Positions 24,001 to 34,740 of a stretch of 64,000 nt of DNA are shown here, piece after piece. The DNA is from Galaxea fascicularis. Lineage: Eukaryota; Cnidaria; Anthozoa; Scleractinia; Euphylliidae. The position numbers and the translations under genes are program-made. Under the pieces are notes generated by a model. That model searched no databases, was not told the origin of the DNA, and saw only the letters and a list, made by a program, of their open reading frames with translations. Position 1 is the stretch's first letter. Each line of letters opens with the position of its first letter. The stretch lies in contig OX419335.1 of assembly GCA_948470475.1 (NCBI GenBank), positions 31,809,780 through 31,873,779 on the forward strand, given 5' to 3'.

Positions 24001-25084
24001 GTGTGATTTGTTGTCAAGACTACGTAACAATGCAAGCGCTTGAAAAAGAGCAAACCGCGGCGCGCGAGTCTGCTCGAGCACGCCGCTTAAACACTGCATT
24101 CAATCAGTAGGCGATGAGCAGCTGTACAAGTAGGGGTAAAAGCCATCATAGTGTAATTAAGCCGCCATTTCTAAACGGAAACGTAAGTGATTCATGATAA
24201 CAGCTGCCTAAAATTAGTAAACTTTTATGTTTCGAGTACTCATTAGGTAAGTACTTCATTGCCGTTTACAACGGAGAAACAACAGACTGCGGCATCTAAG
24301 ACAAACTATTACAGTCGGGAACTGTTTTGTAGCGTACATACTTCCATCTCTATCAATCTACGTAAGTTGTCATAACAAAAGTGCCTCTCAGTAGGTTTCT
24401 TAAAATGCATGTTTATTTCAATTGAGTTAGATCACTGAAAGGATTTGACTCTGAGAATCAGAGAACTATTCCTCCCATCACACCTCCTGTATCGAGGTCA
24501 TGTCGCGTGTGGCCACAAATTATTTTTATGGGCACAGAAGGCGTTTTATTGAAGGAAAAACTGAAACACAATGACCATAGAAGCACAGCACCTCAAACTA
24601 CGGCGAATATTCGTAGCTTCATGCTAAGCCCCACAGCATATCTGTTTAACGGGCGCTTGCATGTTAGATCTCAATAGTATACTACCAATGTAAGTTCAAA
24701 TAAACAATCAATATCACAAGCGCAACCTGAAGCTATCACAGTTTTTGACAGCAGTTCCATCTCTTTTAGCTGGCTGTTTCCCTTCTTAACTTCTCGTGAT
24801 ACTGTGGGCCCGGTTCAAACGTCGACCTTCACATGAAACCAAGTAGATTGCAGTTTGGGTTGACCGCTAGGTCTAACATATAGCTAATACTTCGTCGAAC
24901 GGCCAAATTCAGAGCAGATGAAAATCTGATATACATAACAATTTTCAATTTATTCATTAACTAGTCTTTCTCTGAAAAGATCGACGTTTGTCCCACAGTC
25001 GATCAGACGGATACAACCTGTTAATCGATCCAAGTTCATGTCCATTCGACCTTTGACCCAGGCGTAATTACAGTTTTGTAAAGT
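24001..25084. other. No gene recognised
   Basis: Spacer between two mobile elements. Only short frames are visible, and no inverted or direct repeats were noticed. Confidence 0.35.
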
Positions 25085-25207
25085 GAGTAATCATTGATCA
25101 ATGATGGTTAATTAACTAGTGATAGAGATATCGAATTTCCTTTATAATCTAGTGCGTGGCCTAGCGTCTCATCTTTTGTCAGATCCGGAGACGAGGCGTA
25201 ATCTCTT
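25085..25207 (+). repeat. Repeat A1 of the YR retrotransposon
   Basis: 123 bp beginning GAGTAATCATTGATCAATGA. It matches A2 at 29227-29349 without a difference that I could see. It forms the left end of the element. Confidence 0.9.
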
Positions 25208-25247
25208 ATTCCTTCACGTTCTTTTCTCCAAACTCTTTCGTTCCTAA

Positions 25248-26213
25248 ATGGCACTCTCCGCAGGCGCACGTCCAAAACGCCGCTCCAAGAAGGTGTCTGA
25301 TCCAGACTTCGTGTACGATTTTCCAACGGACTCGCTGTTTCATGACGCTCTCATTCCGGAACAGGGCAATCCCGTTGACCCCGTTCTCTTCGAACAGTCT
25401 ACCAAGTCAGAAGCTAGATCGTCTAAATCAAAAATCAGACCAGTTACAGTACCTGGAGCTTCTTCACCGCCATTCGTTCCTGACGCCGATACCAATCCTT
25501 CTCTTTCATTCGACCAACAGCTTCAGTTGATCAAACTACAAAAGGAAAAGTTGGAGCTGGAGGTGAAAGTACTTGCCATGAGCCGCCAGGAACGCCCCCT
25601 CGAAAATTCGTTCGCAGATCTTTCCACGCAAGACGCCAGAGACGCTATTGCGCCAAGACGCACCAAGCGCAACATCGACTGGCCACAGGATTTTGTTCCG
25701 TCCATTCAAGGTGAATATGATAAGTTAGAACTGCCCGAGTTTGTTTCGGGTTTCTTGATTATGATCAAAACCTATGATTCTTCGCTAAAGGATGCCATGT
25801 TAGCTCATCTCGAGTTGCTTCTCACTAAAGCAATTAGTTATTCGTGGATTAGCGTTCGTGGTTTTCATAAATTTATCGCCAAACAGGTCGAACAGCGCCG
25901 TTTGGAATGGCAGGATTTTAAGTCTATCCAAGATCAAGCCACAACCTTTTTTCGCCATTCAGATTTACGAAATACACGACAGCGAATTGACAACCCGCGT
26001 CAACCCACTAACAACGCATCCTCGGGTGATCGTCAACAGGCGGTCCCACCGACAGTTAAAAAAGCTTGTAAAACCTGGAATTACACTGGCTCTTGTGATT
26101 GCGATCCGCAAGATGAAGTTAATTACAAAGAACATCACCGCTGTCGAGTGTGCAAGGCGGATCACCCGATGCTTCATTGCTCAAAACGTCGCACACCAAT
26201 CCCACCCCAATGA
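25248..26213 (+). CDS. Gag-like protein of the YR retrotransposon
   Basis: 321 codons from the ATG at 25248 to TGA at 26211-26213. The first third is basic and low in complexity, and a helical Gln/Lys/Glu-rich stretch lies near residues 85-110. The carboxyl end is Cys/His-rich ('CKTWNYTGSCDCDP', then 'HHRCRVCKADHPMLHC'), resembling the zinc-binding tail of gag-like proteins in DIRS-order elements. It probably packages the element RNA. The stop is followed in the same frame by the RT frame, and its context favours readthrough (see the separate entry). No frameshift is present. Confidence 0.8.
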   Translation: MALSAGARPKRRSKKVSDPDFVYDFPTDSLFHDALIPEQGNPVDPVLFEQSTKSEARSSKSKIRPVTVPGASSPPFVPDADTNPSLSFDQQLQLIKLQKEKLELEVKVLAMSRQERPLENSFADLSTQDARDAIAPRRTKRNIDWPQDFVPSIQGEYDKLELPEFVSGFLIMIKTYDSSLKDAMLAHLELLLTKAISYSWISVRGFHKFIAKQVEQRRLEWQDFKSIQDQATTFFRHSDLRNTRQRIDNPRQPTNNASSGDRQQAVPPTVKKACKTWNYTGSCDCDPQDEVNYKEHHRCRVCKADHPMLHCSKRRTPIPPQ

Positions 26214-26219
26214 CAACTA
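26208..26219 (+). promoter_or_regulatory. Candidate stop-codon readthrough signal
   Basis: The gag stop reads CAA TGA CAA CTA. A stop followed by CARYYA is the type I readthrough context known from tobacco mosaic virus, and the preceding CAA also matches. The downstream frame stays open and its first ATG lies inside the RT domain, so readthrough is a plausible way to make RT. Function is inferred, not shown. Confidence 0.6.
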
Positions 26220-27968
26220 GGCCGAGTAATTCCAGACGAAATTTCCTCAGCGACCTCTTTGACCCGGAACGGAAACGGACATGAAAATTTTAAAAATTCA
26301 GCTGTGGTTCGACATTTCATTGCTTCTCGTCTCCAGCAGCCAAATGCCTTCGGTGCCAAGGTTTTGGTTCCTACTTCGCTCTTGCTTTCGAACTGGAGAA
26401 CACTGCTTTCCAATTATCATGATAACATTGTGACCGATTTTCTTTCGTACGGTTGGCCTGTTAATTATACAGCACACACTCCTCCTGTTTCATCATTGCA
26501 TAATCATCCATCTGCTACGAACTTTGATTCGCACGTGCAAACCTATCTTGACACTGAATTATCTTGGAATGCTATAGCCGGACCCTTTGATCATCCTCCA
26601 TTTGCAGACGATTTCGTATCCTCGCCTCTTCAAACAGTGCCCAAACGTGGTACCTCGACGCGGCGCGTAGTTATGGACTTGAGTTTCCCTCACGGCTCCT
26701 CAGTCAACGATGGCATTTCTCAAGACACCTATTTGGGCGAGCATTTTAAGCTACGTTTGCCTGGCATTGATCGCCTCGTTGAATTCATTCTCGAGAAAGG
26801 TCGTAACTGTCTCATTTTCAAGAAGGACTTGCGTCGGGCTTATCGACAGTTTCCTATAGACCCCAAGGACTATAATTTACTGGGCTTTTGTTATAAGGGT
26901 AAATTTTATTTTGACACTCGTTGTCCTTTCGGTTTGCGTTCGTCAGCTATGATTTGCCAACGCACGACAAAGGCGGTCGTCCATATCTTCACTGAGCAGG
27001 GGTTTTTAGCAGACGTTTATCTTGACGACTTTTACGGCGCGGAATATCCATCTCTTGCAGCCCAGGCCTTTTCCTGTCTCGGTCAGCTATTCCAACATCT
27101 CGGCTTAGATTCTTCTACTGAGAAGGACTCGCCTCCTTCAACGTCCATGATTTGTCTCGGTATTCTTGTTGACACTGCAGCGTTCACCCTCGAGGTTCCT
27201 CCTTCACGTCTTGACGATTTACAGGCCGAACTCAAACTTTGGCAATCCTATACCTGTTTTACAAAGAAACAACTTCAGTCCCTTCTAGGGAAGCTCTCTT
27301 TTGTTACCGCTTGCGTTAAGCCCGGTAGAATCTTTATGGCTCGACTCCTAAATAGTCTTCGTGAGTGCACACAGCCAGCCCGTCACCGATACCCCATTTC
27401 TGCTTCTATGCTCTCAGATATTCAGTGGTGGCTCGATTTTCTTCCCCGGTTTAATCGCGTATCGCTCATCAAGCCTTCCTCCTGGGACTTTGAGAGCCTT
27501 AACTTCTCGACTGACGCCTGCCTTTCTGGAGGTGGCGCTACTTGTCTAACGGCGTGCATTAGCTTTGTTTTTCCTGATTGTATTTCTCCTGACAATCTTC
27601 ATATCAACGCGCTGGAACTTTTCACGATCATTGTTTCACTCAAGCACTGGGCTCCTCAGTTACGCGGACGCAAATTCATCATTGCCTGTGATAACTCCGC
27701 TGCGGTGACCGTTATCAATTCTACAAGATCCAAGGATCCTTTCATGCAGCGCTGTCTGCGACAACTTTGGTTCACCGCTGCTCTTTTCGATTTTGAAGTT
27801 CGAGCATTACATGTTCCTGGAAAACACAATCAATTCGCGGACTGTCTCAGCCGTTGGCATTCAGATGCTTCAGCTCGCGATACTTATTATCGTCTGTGCA
27901 GTGACTTTGATCAGATTTTTCATTTTCAAGATATTGACTCTGCTTGTTTTTCTTTCGACGTTGCGTGA
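26214..27968 (+). CDS. Reverse transcriptase-RNase H of the YR retrotransposon
   Basis: The frame is continuous with gag and open from the gag stop to TGA at 27966-27968, about 584 codons. Counted from the TTG at 26259, the RT shows 'VVMDLSFPHG' near residue 137, 'KKDLRRAYRQFPI' near 188 and the YLDD active site at 254-257. RNase H follows with D419 ('STDACLSGGG'), E453 ('NALELF'), D478 ('ACDNSAAV') and D528 ('HNQFADCLSRW'), so all four acidic residues are present. The first ATG falls within the RT core, so an independent start would lose part of the domain. Expression by readthrough from gag is the simplest reading. The tail is short and ends in TGA before the recombinase. Confidence 0.92.
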   Translation, partial: QLGRVIPDEISSATSLTRNGNGHENFKNSAVVRHFIASRLQQPNAFGAKVLVPTSLLLSNWRTLLSNYHDNIVTDFLSYGWPVNYTAHTPPVSSLHNHPSATNFDSHVQTYLDTELSWNAIAGPFDHPPFADDFVSSPLQTVPKRGTSTRRVVMDLSFPHGSSVNDGISQDTYLGEHFKLRLPGIDRLVEFILEKGRNCLIFKKDLRRAYRQFPIDPKDYNLLGFCYKGKFYFDTRCPFGLRSSAMICQRTTKAVVHIFTEQGFLADVYLDDFYGAEYPSLAAQAFSCLGQLFQHLGLDSSTEKDSPPSTSMICLGILVDTAAFTLEVPPSRLDDLQAELKLWQSYTCFTKKQLQSLLGKLSFVTACVKPGRIFMARLLNSLRECTQPARHRYPISASMLSDIQWWLDFLPRFNRVSLIKPSSWDFESLNFSTDACLSGGGATCLTACISFVFPDCISPDNLHINALELFTIIVSLKHWAPQLRGRKFIIACDNSAAVTVINSTRSKDPFMQRCLRQLWFTAALFDFEVRALHVPGKHNQFADCLSRWHSDASARDTYYRLCSDFDQIFHFQDIDSACFSFDVA

Positions 27969-28076
27969 CAATATTTTCTTTTTTCTTTTGTAGACTTCAA
28001 CAGGGGATCAGGTTCACATTTCCCTCCAGCCGTTTCGCTTGTCACCTTGGAGTCTTTTGCGTCGCGCCTTATCACA

Positions 28077-29015
28077 ATGGCTCACGCCACGTCAACACAG
28101 AAAAACATTCAAGTTCATATCCGTAGTTACCAGATTTTTTGTGCACAGAGGGCTCTCCAGTCCTTTCCAATTAGTGTTAAATCTATCAGTTTGTAGATCG
28201 CCTATTTAGTCACGCAAAAACGCGCTTATGGTACTATTCTTAATCATCTTAGCAGCCTCAAACATGCTCATCAAATCGCCGGATACGAGCTCACCTGGAG
28301 TTCTAATTATCATTTTCAACTTTTGCTGAGGGGCACTAAACGTTTCTTAGGCCAGGCTGTCGCTCGAAAATATGCTATTACGCCTTCTATTTTGCACGCC
28401 GCATTTGACCATTTCAATCTCTCACTTCCGCTGCATACAGCTATGTGGGCTTTGTTTCTAGTTGCATTTTTTACGTTTTTACGCAAATCCAATTTAGTAC
28501 CAGACAACCCGCGGCGAATTTCTCCTAAGGTCATCACTAGGGCAAGTTTGGCTTTTACACCTGTGGGCGCTAACATCCACGTCTCCGCTACCAAGACCAT
28601 TCAGTGTCAGCAACGTTCTCTGGATTTGCCCATCCCCAGGGTCCCTGGGTCTCGTCTTTGCCCCATTTTCGCTCTTCGTCGCCATTTATCCCTAAATCCC
28701 GGGCCAGTTTCTGCTCCCCTTTTTTCAGTTATATCGGGGTCTGGCCTACAGCCAATTACTTACAAGCAATTTTGCGCCTTTCTTTCTCGGGTTATTTCTA
28801 GTCTACAATTAGATCCCTCTAAATTTTCTCCTCATAGTTTTCGACGGGGCGGGGCTACTTTTGCCTTTGACTGTCATATTCCCTCGGAAATCATCAAATT
28901 GCAGGGCGATTGGCAAAGCGACGCATATCTCGTGTATCTAGAATTATCTCAGCAGCAGAAACAGCGCGCAGGTCAAGCTATGGCGGACAAGCTTCAGACT
29001 ATGTTTCCAGAATAA
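28077..29015 (+). pseudogene. Tyrosine recombinase, interrupted by one TAG
   Basis: This is in the same frame as gag and RT. An ATG lies at 28077, TAG at 28194-28196 interrupts the amino-terminal core-binding part, and the rest is open to TAA at 29013-29015. The catalytic domain shows the first arginine in 'FLRKSNLVP', the HxxR box in 'HSFRRGG', then 'LQGDWQSDAYLVYLE' with the expected tyrosine near the end. These are the key residues of a phage-integrase-type recombinase. The enzyme would integrate the circular DNA form of the element. The TAG is either a disabling mutation or a second recoding site; its context (TTG TAG ATC) gives no support for readthrough. RT and recombinase may instead be joined by splicing, since a pyrimidine tract ending in TTTTGTAG precedes 27994. 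Confidence 0.85.
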
Positions 29016-29124
29016 TGATTTATTATTAGATTTCCCTTATTTTTTTTTTTTCATTTATTACCTTTTTGTATTCTCATCAATCACCTCACTCTCCCTTTTT
29101 CTCCACTCCAGTTTGGGCACTTTG

Positions 29125-29226
29125 GCGTTCTTGTTTATTGTCCAGTATTTTGTCAGGCAGTTCTCGCACTGTGCAATAAACTCATTTTGCCCAAACGGTT
29201 GTGTCGTCTTGGTAACGTGGGTGATT
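29125..29226 (+). repeat. Repeat B1 of the YR retrotransposon
   Basis: 102 bp from GCGTTCTTGTTTATTG to GTGGGTGATT, matching B2 at 29405-29506. It directly abuts A2. Confidence 0.9.
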
Positions 29227-29349
29227 GAGTAATCATTGATCAATGATGGTTAATTAACTAGTGATAGAGATATCGAATTTCCTTTATAATCTAGTGCGTG
29301 GCCTAGCGTCTCATCTTTTGTCAGATCCGGAGACGAGGCGTAATCTCTT
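29227..29349 (+). repeat. Repeat A2 of the YR retrotransposon
   Basis: Second copy of A1, placed between B1 and B2. This is the arrangement expected of a split-direct-repeat element whose circle recombines at the end junction. Confidence 0.9.
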
Positions 29350-29404
29350 CCCACCACTCCCACCCTTAAACAATGTATTTTTTATTAGTTTTTTCTTCTT
29401 AGTT

Positions 29405-29506
29405 GCGTTCTTGTTTATTGTCCAGTATTTTGTCAGGCAGTTCTCGCACTGTGCAATAAACTCATTTTGCCCAAACGGTTGTGTCGTCTTGGTAACGTGG
29501 GTGATT
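29405..29506 (+). repeat. Repeat B2, right end of the YR retrotransposon
   Basis: Second copy of B1. It is separated from A2 by a 55-bp pyrimidine-rich spacer and forms the right terminus. Confidence 0.88.
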
Positions 29507-29595
29507 ACCCACACTTAAATCACAGAGGACCTTGAGTATGATAATGTGCTAAATAGATTCTAAAATCCACTTAGCCTAGAGTAATTAGGCTCTTA

Positions 29596-30130
29596 CTGAT
29601 AGTGCTCGTAAAAAAAGCATTAAATGCTTAAAGCAGTGCTTGTTCAGTTTTTTGCCAAAAAAGAGCTAAAATAATGCTTTTTTTTTTAAGTGCTCGTGGG
29701 TTACATAAAAATGCTCACTAATTTCCGATTTTTTTAAACATACAATAGTACATTTTTCAGATTTTCTTATGTTTTTTGCATCACAGTTCCCCCTAGTCTT
29801 ATTTTTTCCACTGATTGAAGGCAGAGTAAGCTCTCGACCTATCTCTGCGTTGGCTGGCTGACTTCCATTGTTCCTCGATGACAACGTGGATGACGCCATC
29901 TTGGAACGAGTGTGATAGACTAGGTTTCTAGAAGGCAACCACTGACTTATGAAGGCAAAATGCGGCTTTGGACGACATAAAGAAAGTCAGATTGCGCTTA
30001 TTAAAACAAAATTATACAAATAATCAGTCCAAAATCCAAAATAATGCTAGCAGTGCTTTTTGGGATAAAATGTAAAAAAGAATTCTCACGAAGCCAAATA
30101 ATGCCAAAAAAAGTGCTAGCACTATCGGAG
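29596..30130. repeat. MITE-like inverted-repeat element
   Basis: The left end GATAGTGCT is mirrored at the right by AGCACTATC, and the AAAAAAAGCATTA and AATGCCAAAAAAAGT blocks extend the pairing. Several further GTGCT/AGCAC motifs lie inside. No coding capacity. The family is not assigned. Confidence 0.5.
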
Positions 30131-31497
30131 AGTAATAGAGATCCGACAGCCATATCTGCGAAAAGTAGGAAGTAAAATATTGCTGTACAATAACTTATAA
30201 ATGCTTCTCAAACTACAGAAGCTTACAAATAAGTCCATAATAAAATGTGTTCACTTTTTCCACCCTTATGGTGCGTCCTTTTTTTTTTTTTTTTTTTTTT
30301 GTCGGCCATAAATGCGAGTGCACCTAATTTCGACCCACACTTTATGAACTTCGCCATCTTATTTGGAGAAAGCAAAGCACGTTGCGCCTCAGGCGAGTTA
30401 TGCTTTTTTAGCTAAATGAATGGTACACCTTTCCTTATCTATTTGGGTTGGTTACTGTTGTTGCTTTTTGTTGTTTATTTTTTCTTTGCCTTTTTTTTTT
30501 CGTTTTTTCCTTTTTTTGTCTTTTTTTTTTCATTATTTTTTATTTTTTTATTTTTATTTTTTTGTTACTGGCTTACAATAAAATCCCTTAAGTGTGTGTT
30601 GAAAATTTTACTTCTGCTTAAAAACGTTCGTGAAATTACGATTAAGTATTTCTATAGATGTAAATGAACGGTAACGCACGATATGTAGCATAGAACTAGA
30701 CAAGTCTAAACGTTTTTCAGTAAAGCGCATGGAGGACGGTACTTGAATTTTTTTTACAAGGACATAGACGGGGCAATAACTTGCAAAACTTTCAAAATAA
30801 TCTGCTAAATAATTACCAAGCCAACTATTTTAAACCTACCGAGCCATTTTAAAGCCCACTAACCTTATGTACGTTCTCAGCCAATAAGACTAAAAACTGA
30901 CTAATTTTACGCGGACATATCCTGCCCAGTTTTCTTATTGCTCAGGCAAATGTTTCTTGATACTAAAACAGAAGCCTTGGATGGTTTAAGTTAGGCGTGT
31001 TGGTCAGGTTTACATACTGAGACCCCATTAATACTCTAGGGGAGAGAGAGGCAAGTGGGAATTAAGCATTTTGCCCGAGAATGATACGCATCGGTCATAG
31101 CAGCCCTCAGGCTCTCTGTCTTAAGATTGAAAGGTTACTATCTTAGGAACTAAGCTAATGCGTTTCCACGAATAACAATCAGCCCTGAACCATGCCGTTA
31201 TGATCACCACCGTGACCTCTGGGTCTCTTGGAGCCGATTTTACTACTGTGCCGAAGCCGTATGTTGAAACATGGTTCATGACGCCAAGAACAAAATCTTT
31301 TTGTCCTGCCATGCGAGCAACCATAAAGGAAAACGTTCTGAGCTCCAACCTCGAATGGGACATGATATGATGCTCAGTCTCTGATTACCATCATCGCAAC
31401 GCACCAAGATGCTCAAGCCATGGTTGGCTACGCACACAGCAGTGAAATCGACCCTCCAAGATCCTCTCATGTGAATCTAAAATATGGAACATACATC
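30131..31497. other. No gene recognised; T-rich low complexity
   Basis: Contains a 24-base T-run near 30277-30300 and a long T-rich tract at 30470-30560, whose open frame encodes mostly Phe, Leu and Ser and is not a gene. The remainder up to the TRAF stop codon probably holds the gene's 3' untranslated region on the minus strand. Confidence 0.4.
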
Positions 31498-32462
31498 TTA
31501 CAAATCGGTTGTATCCACTATTATCTTTAGAAACATGATGTCGTCCCTGACATAAGCGTGATTATTCAATTCAGTGAGAGAACAGAACATGGGGCATCCG
31601 CTTGCTATATTCGTCTCTCTTCTCGGCCTCTGGAAGGATGAGCTGCTTGGATCAGGCCTGAAGGCATCGATCACGTGTTCCACATTGTCCTGATCCAACA
31701 ACATGAATGTGACCTTCTGTCTGAATGGCCAGCGGAGTAGCGCGTCGTATTGGCCTCGCATGACAACGAAGAAAACTGAAATGTGTGTTCCTCGTCCCAT
31801 GCCGTCCCCATTTAGATAAATGCGTGCACACATTTTGTAGCCATAGCGACTGGTGAAGAAGCAAGGGCTGTAAAAAGACACCTGCTGACCGCTGACGGCT
31901 TCATTTCGTCTTCGAGTATACTCAGTAATTTTCCATAACAACTGCCCGTCGTGGCTTGAGAATTCTTGTTGTCTCACGTACTCCTCTAGATCAGCCAGGG
32001 TGACATTTCTGAGAGCCAGTGTGTGCTCAAGTGACTCCATTCGTCTCTCTGTCCTCCGTGAGGTCTCTTGGACACCCTCCAGTTGTCTCTTAACGTTAGC
32101 CAATTCTCTGCTCGTCTCCATCGTGTTGCGATTATTTTCCACCAAAAGCACCTCGTGGTCTGCAGTTTTGTTCTCAAGGCTGGTTACTCGTCGGGCAATC
32201 TCCGTATTTGGTAAGCTGTGTTCAGGTCCAGAAAGATGTTGGGCAGTTGACGTTGCTGCTGGTACTGAGGCCACTTTTCTCTCCAAAAAAGTTATCCTCT
32301 CACTGTGTTCTCGCAATTTATCCTCCAGATTTCTCCTTGCCTCTGCGTTTATTTGTATCTGGTTGAGGAGATCTTGGATAGTATTGTCATAGTTTGTAAA
32401 CATCTGTTGACTTCTGGAAACAACTCTGGGATCACTTCTCACTGCGGATTCCATTTCATTGC
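31498..32462 (-). CDS. TRAF2/3-like adaptor, last coding exon
   Basis: This exon encodes a coiled coil followed by a complete TRAF-C (MATH) domain. Recognisable blocks are 'LLWKITEYTRRRNEAVSGQQ', 'SPCFFTSRYGYKMCARIYLN', 'GRGTHISVFFVVMRGQYDAL', 'HVIDAFRPDPSSSSFQRPR' and 'GCPMFCSLTELN', ending at TAA (31498-31500). These are typical of the TRAF2/TRAF3 group, adaptors that trimerise through the coiled coil and bind cytoplasmic tails of TNF-receptor-family proteins. The frame stays open to 32520. The exon start is uncertain: acceptor-like CAG sites lie just before 32462 and about 17 bases upstream. RING and zinc-finger regions must come from upstream exons, one of which is probably 38273-38437. 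No damage is visible in the exon. Confidence 0.93.
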
Positions 32463-32599
32463 TGACACGAAAAGCGAACTGAAGAAGCAGAACGCTGTGA
32501 TGGACATTTTCCTTTATCAAATGTTCCTTTTTTTCCTTTTGGCTGAGGACCTGTCAAATATGGCACGCATTCATACTATGTAGTTGATATTTCATTACG

Positions 32600-33539
32600 G
32601 AGCTTAATACTGTTGATTTTTAAAGCAGAGCGCTGAGATGTGAATGAATCATACGGAAGTACTCCAGAGACCACTTGTAGTAGCTTGGATTAATAAGAGC
32701 ATTAGCTACGTGCTTTATGCGAGGTGCAAAGATTGCTAGATCCTATAGCAGGCACTGGCACAGATTTTGCAACGATTTGGTTTTTGCCTCTTGATCCTGT
32801 ATATGTCACAAATCACTTAGATTTCAAATCAGTTCTACTGGACTACGCACATCTTCCTCGATAGACTTCAGAACAGAGTGGACTTTATGGCTCTATGGTT
32901 GAATTTTAGACTCCTGTCCTGCAGCCATACTTCCTTTACTTAAGGATTATAAGTGATTACCTGAGACAACCTGATGTAAGAAGGGAAAATTGAAATGCTT
33001 CGTAGTAAAATCTTATTTCCGGAGACCTAAAGTTGATAAGACCCTACCCTGTCAAATTAATACGTCTTGTACCCTATTCCTTCGTTGAAATCATCGCAAA
33101 CACTTTTATCAGAAGGAGCCAACAAACCGCACCCCTGGCAATGGGTGTGTTAGCCTCACCTCTGTCTTGGAACAACCAATCTGCGAGAATGGACAAGGAC
33201 CTTGTACTCCTTCGCAGTCTCCCATATTAGGGTTCTGGTGGTCTGCCAACTATAGAAATAAAAGACGGTAACTAAAGTTACGTTCACTCTACTGTTATGC
33301 TTAATCTTTATAAGGACTAAATTTTGGCCTCAGAACCAAACTTGTCTAAGTACCTCACTCAAGATCATTTCACTACTGACCCTAATCCTTACCTTTGCAC
33401 GAGGAATCCCTTCTCTACGGCATTTGTCACACACAACTGGATAAGTTGGGCATTCATTCTCTTTATGCAGCTGGAAAGAAACAATGCAAAAATAGTTCTG
33501 GTAAATAATTTTGGCAAATTTAACTTAAGGCATTAATTA
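32600..33539. other. Probable TRAF intron, no gene recognised
   Basis: Between the last TRAF exon and the LINE fragment I see only short frames. It is intronic if the two TRAF exons belong to one gene. Confidence 0.4.
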
Positions 33540-34268
33540 AAGGACAATGTGGAAACGCTAGCAAAACAGTTTTGAAAACATCTCTGGTCTTAAAATTAAC
33601 TATACAAAGCTGAAGGCATGTGGATTGGATCATCTAAAAACAACAATGAAAAGCCATTTGGCATCAAATTGTCTGATGAACCTGTTAAAGCATTGGGAGT
33701 TCACTTTACCTATGATCAACAACTGCTTAAGGAAAAAAACTTTATTGAAAGACTGGATAGCATTAAAAAACTTATAAACATTTGGTCGTCGAGGAACTTA
33801 TCTATATATGATAAAATTACAATAATCAAATCTTTTCTTATTTTAAAGTTTGTTTTCATATGCTCCATGTTACCCACACTTAAGGAAGTGGTTAAACAAT
33901 TGAATCAAATGATATTCAAATTCTTATGGAACGGCACAGATAAGGTAACTCGAGCGTCAACAATAAACGAATATTCGGAGAGTGGTCTAAAAATGATTGA
34001 CCTGGAGTGCATGGTGAAGTCTTCAAGGTTACCATGGCTAGAAAGAATTTTTAATAATAATGATGGAATATGGAAAAGATATTTGGGACACAAATTACAA
34101 CCCTTCGGTGTTAAAGATTATATAATTTCTTCTGTTTTACCATGACCTTTTGTTATGGTGGTGAGAATTCCGCGAAGCGTTCGCTTCAGAAAAAGATTGG
34201 AAAAAATATTATTTGGAATAACAGAGAAATACGTATAGAAAAAAACCCCAGTTTTTTACAAAAATTAC
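33540..34268 (+). pseudogene. L1-like LINE ORF2 fragment
   Basis: Plus-strand frames, shifted at least twice, correspond to the region after the RT palm of an L1/Tx1-type ORF2: 'KAEGMWIGSSKNN', 'VKALGVHFTYD', 'LSIYDKITIIKSFLILKF' and 'MIFKFLWNG'. Endonuclease and RT core are absent. It ends where the inverted repeat of the next element begins at 34269, suggesting that it was truncated or invaded there. Confidence 0.75.
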
Positions 34269-34372
34269 ATAAATATATGGTTCCAATAAATTCTCTCTCA
34301 AATCATGCTTCTGAGGCCGTTTTTGGTCTCTAGCGAGGGGCTCAAGCAGTTTTTAGTATCACTTGGAGTTTA
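34269..34372 (+). repeat. Left TIR of the Polinton-like remnant
   Basis: Pairs in reverse complement with 36789-36894. The shared blocks include TTCTCTCTCAAATCATGCTT. It interrupts the LINE fragment on its left. Confidence 0.7.
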
Positions 34373-34527
34373 TTTTACAATTGATTAGGATGCAAGCTCT
34401 GTCTCATTATTATATATTGAAGTGATCCTACTCGTTTGTCTAATTTTGTATTCTCTGTTTTTAATCTTTTGATGGCTCAATCAATTTTCCTTACTTCTTC
34501 AAAATTACTTTGGGTATAATATTTTGT

Positions 34528-34740
34528 TTATAATTTCTGTTTCTCTTTGATCTTCTTTTTATTTTCTTCTATCATTGATCTAATTTCCCATATCAAGGAA
34601 GTAGTAAAATTTGGTCTTTTAAAATTAATCGGTTCGATACCATAACGAGAAAATCTATCTCTGACATAGCATTCAATCATCGATCCTTCTTTCATCCCAG
34701 GAGGAATAAATAATTTATTTCCGCAATAAATTTTACTCAT
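34528..34740 (-). CDS. Small element protein, unknown
   Basis: A 70-codon intact minus-strand frame starting with ATG. It begins 'MSKIYCGNKLFIPPGMKEGS' and ends in a lysine/glutamate-rich helix. No function is recognised. It lies immediately inside the left TIR, where Polinton-like elements often keep small genes. It may be a real gene or the surviving end of one. Confidence 0.45.
   Translation of the reverse strand: MSKIYCGNKLFIPPGMKEGSMIECYVRDRFSRYGIEPINFKRPNFTTSLIWEIRSMIEENKKKIKEKQKL

Larger units (their letters stand above)
25085..29506 (+). mobile_element. Tyrosine-recombinase retrotransposon with split direct repeats
   Basis: The element is 4.42 kb on the plus strand. The order is repeat A1, gag-like frame, RT-RNase H frame, tyrosine recombinase frame, then B1, A2 and B2. 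This split-direct-repeat layout, together with a tyrosine recombinase instead of a DDE integrase, is characteristic of PAT- and Ngaro-type members of the DIRS order. I see no methyltransferase domain, which favours a Ngaro-like assignment. A1/A2 (123 bp) and B1/B2 (102 bp) read as identical pairs, suggesting recent activity, though stop codons at 27966 and 28194 may disable this copy. No target duplication is seen, as expected for recombinase-mediated insertion. Confidence 0.9.

Noticed and set aside
30416..30667. Membrane protein gene
   Set aside because: The apparent hydrophobic protein is a translation of a T-rich low-complexity tract.
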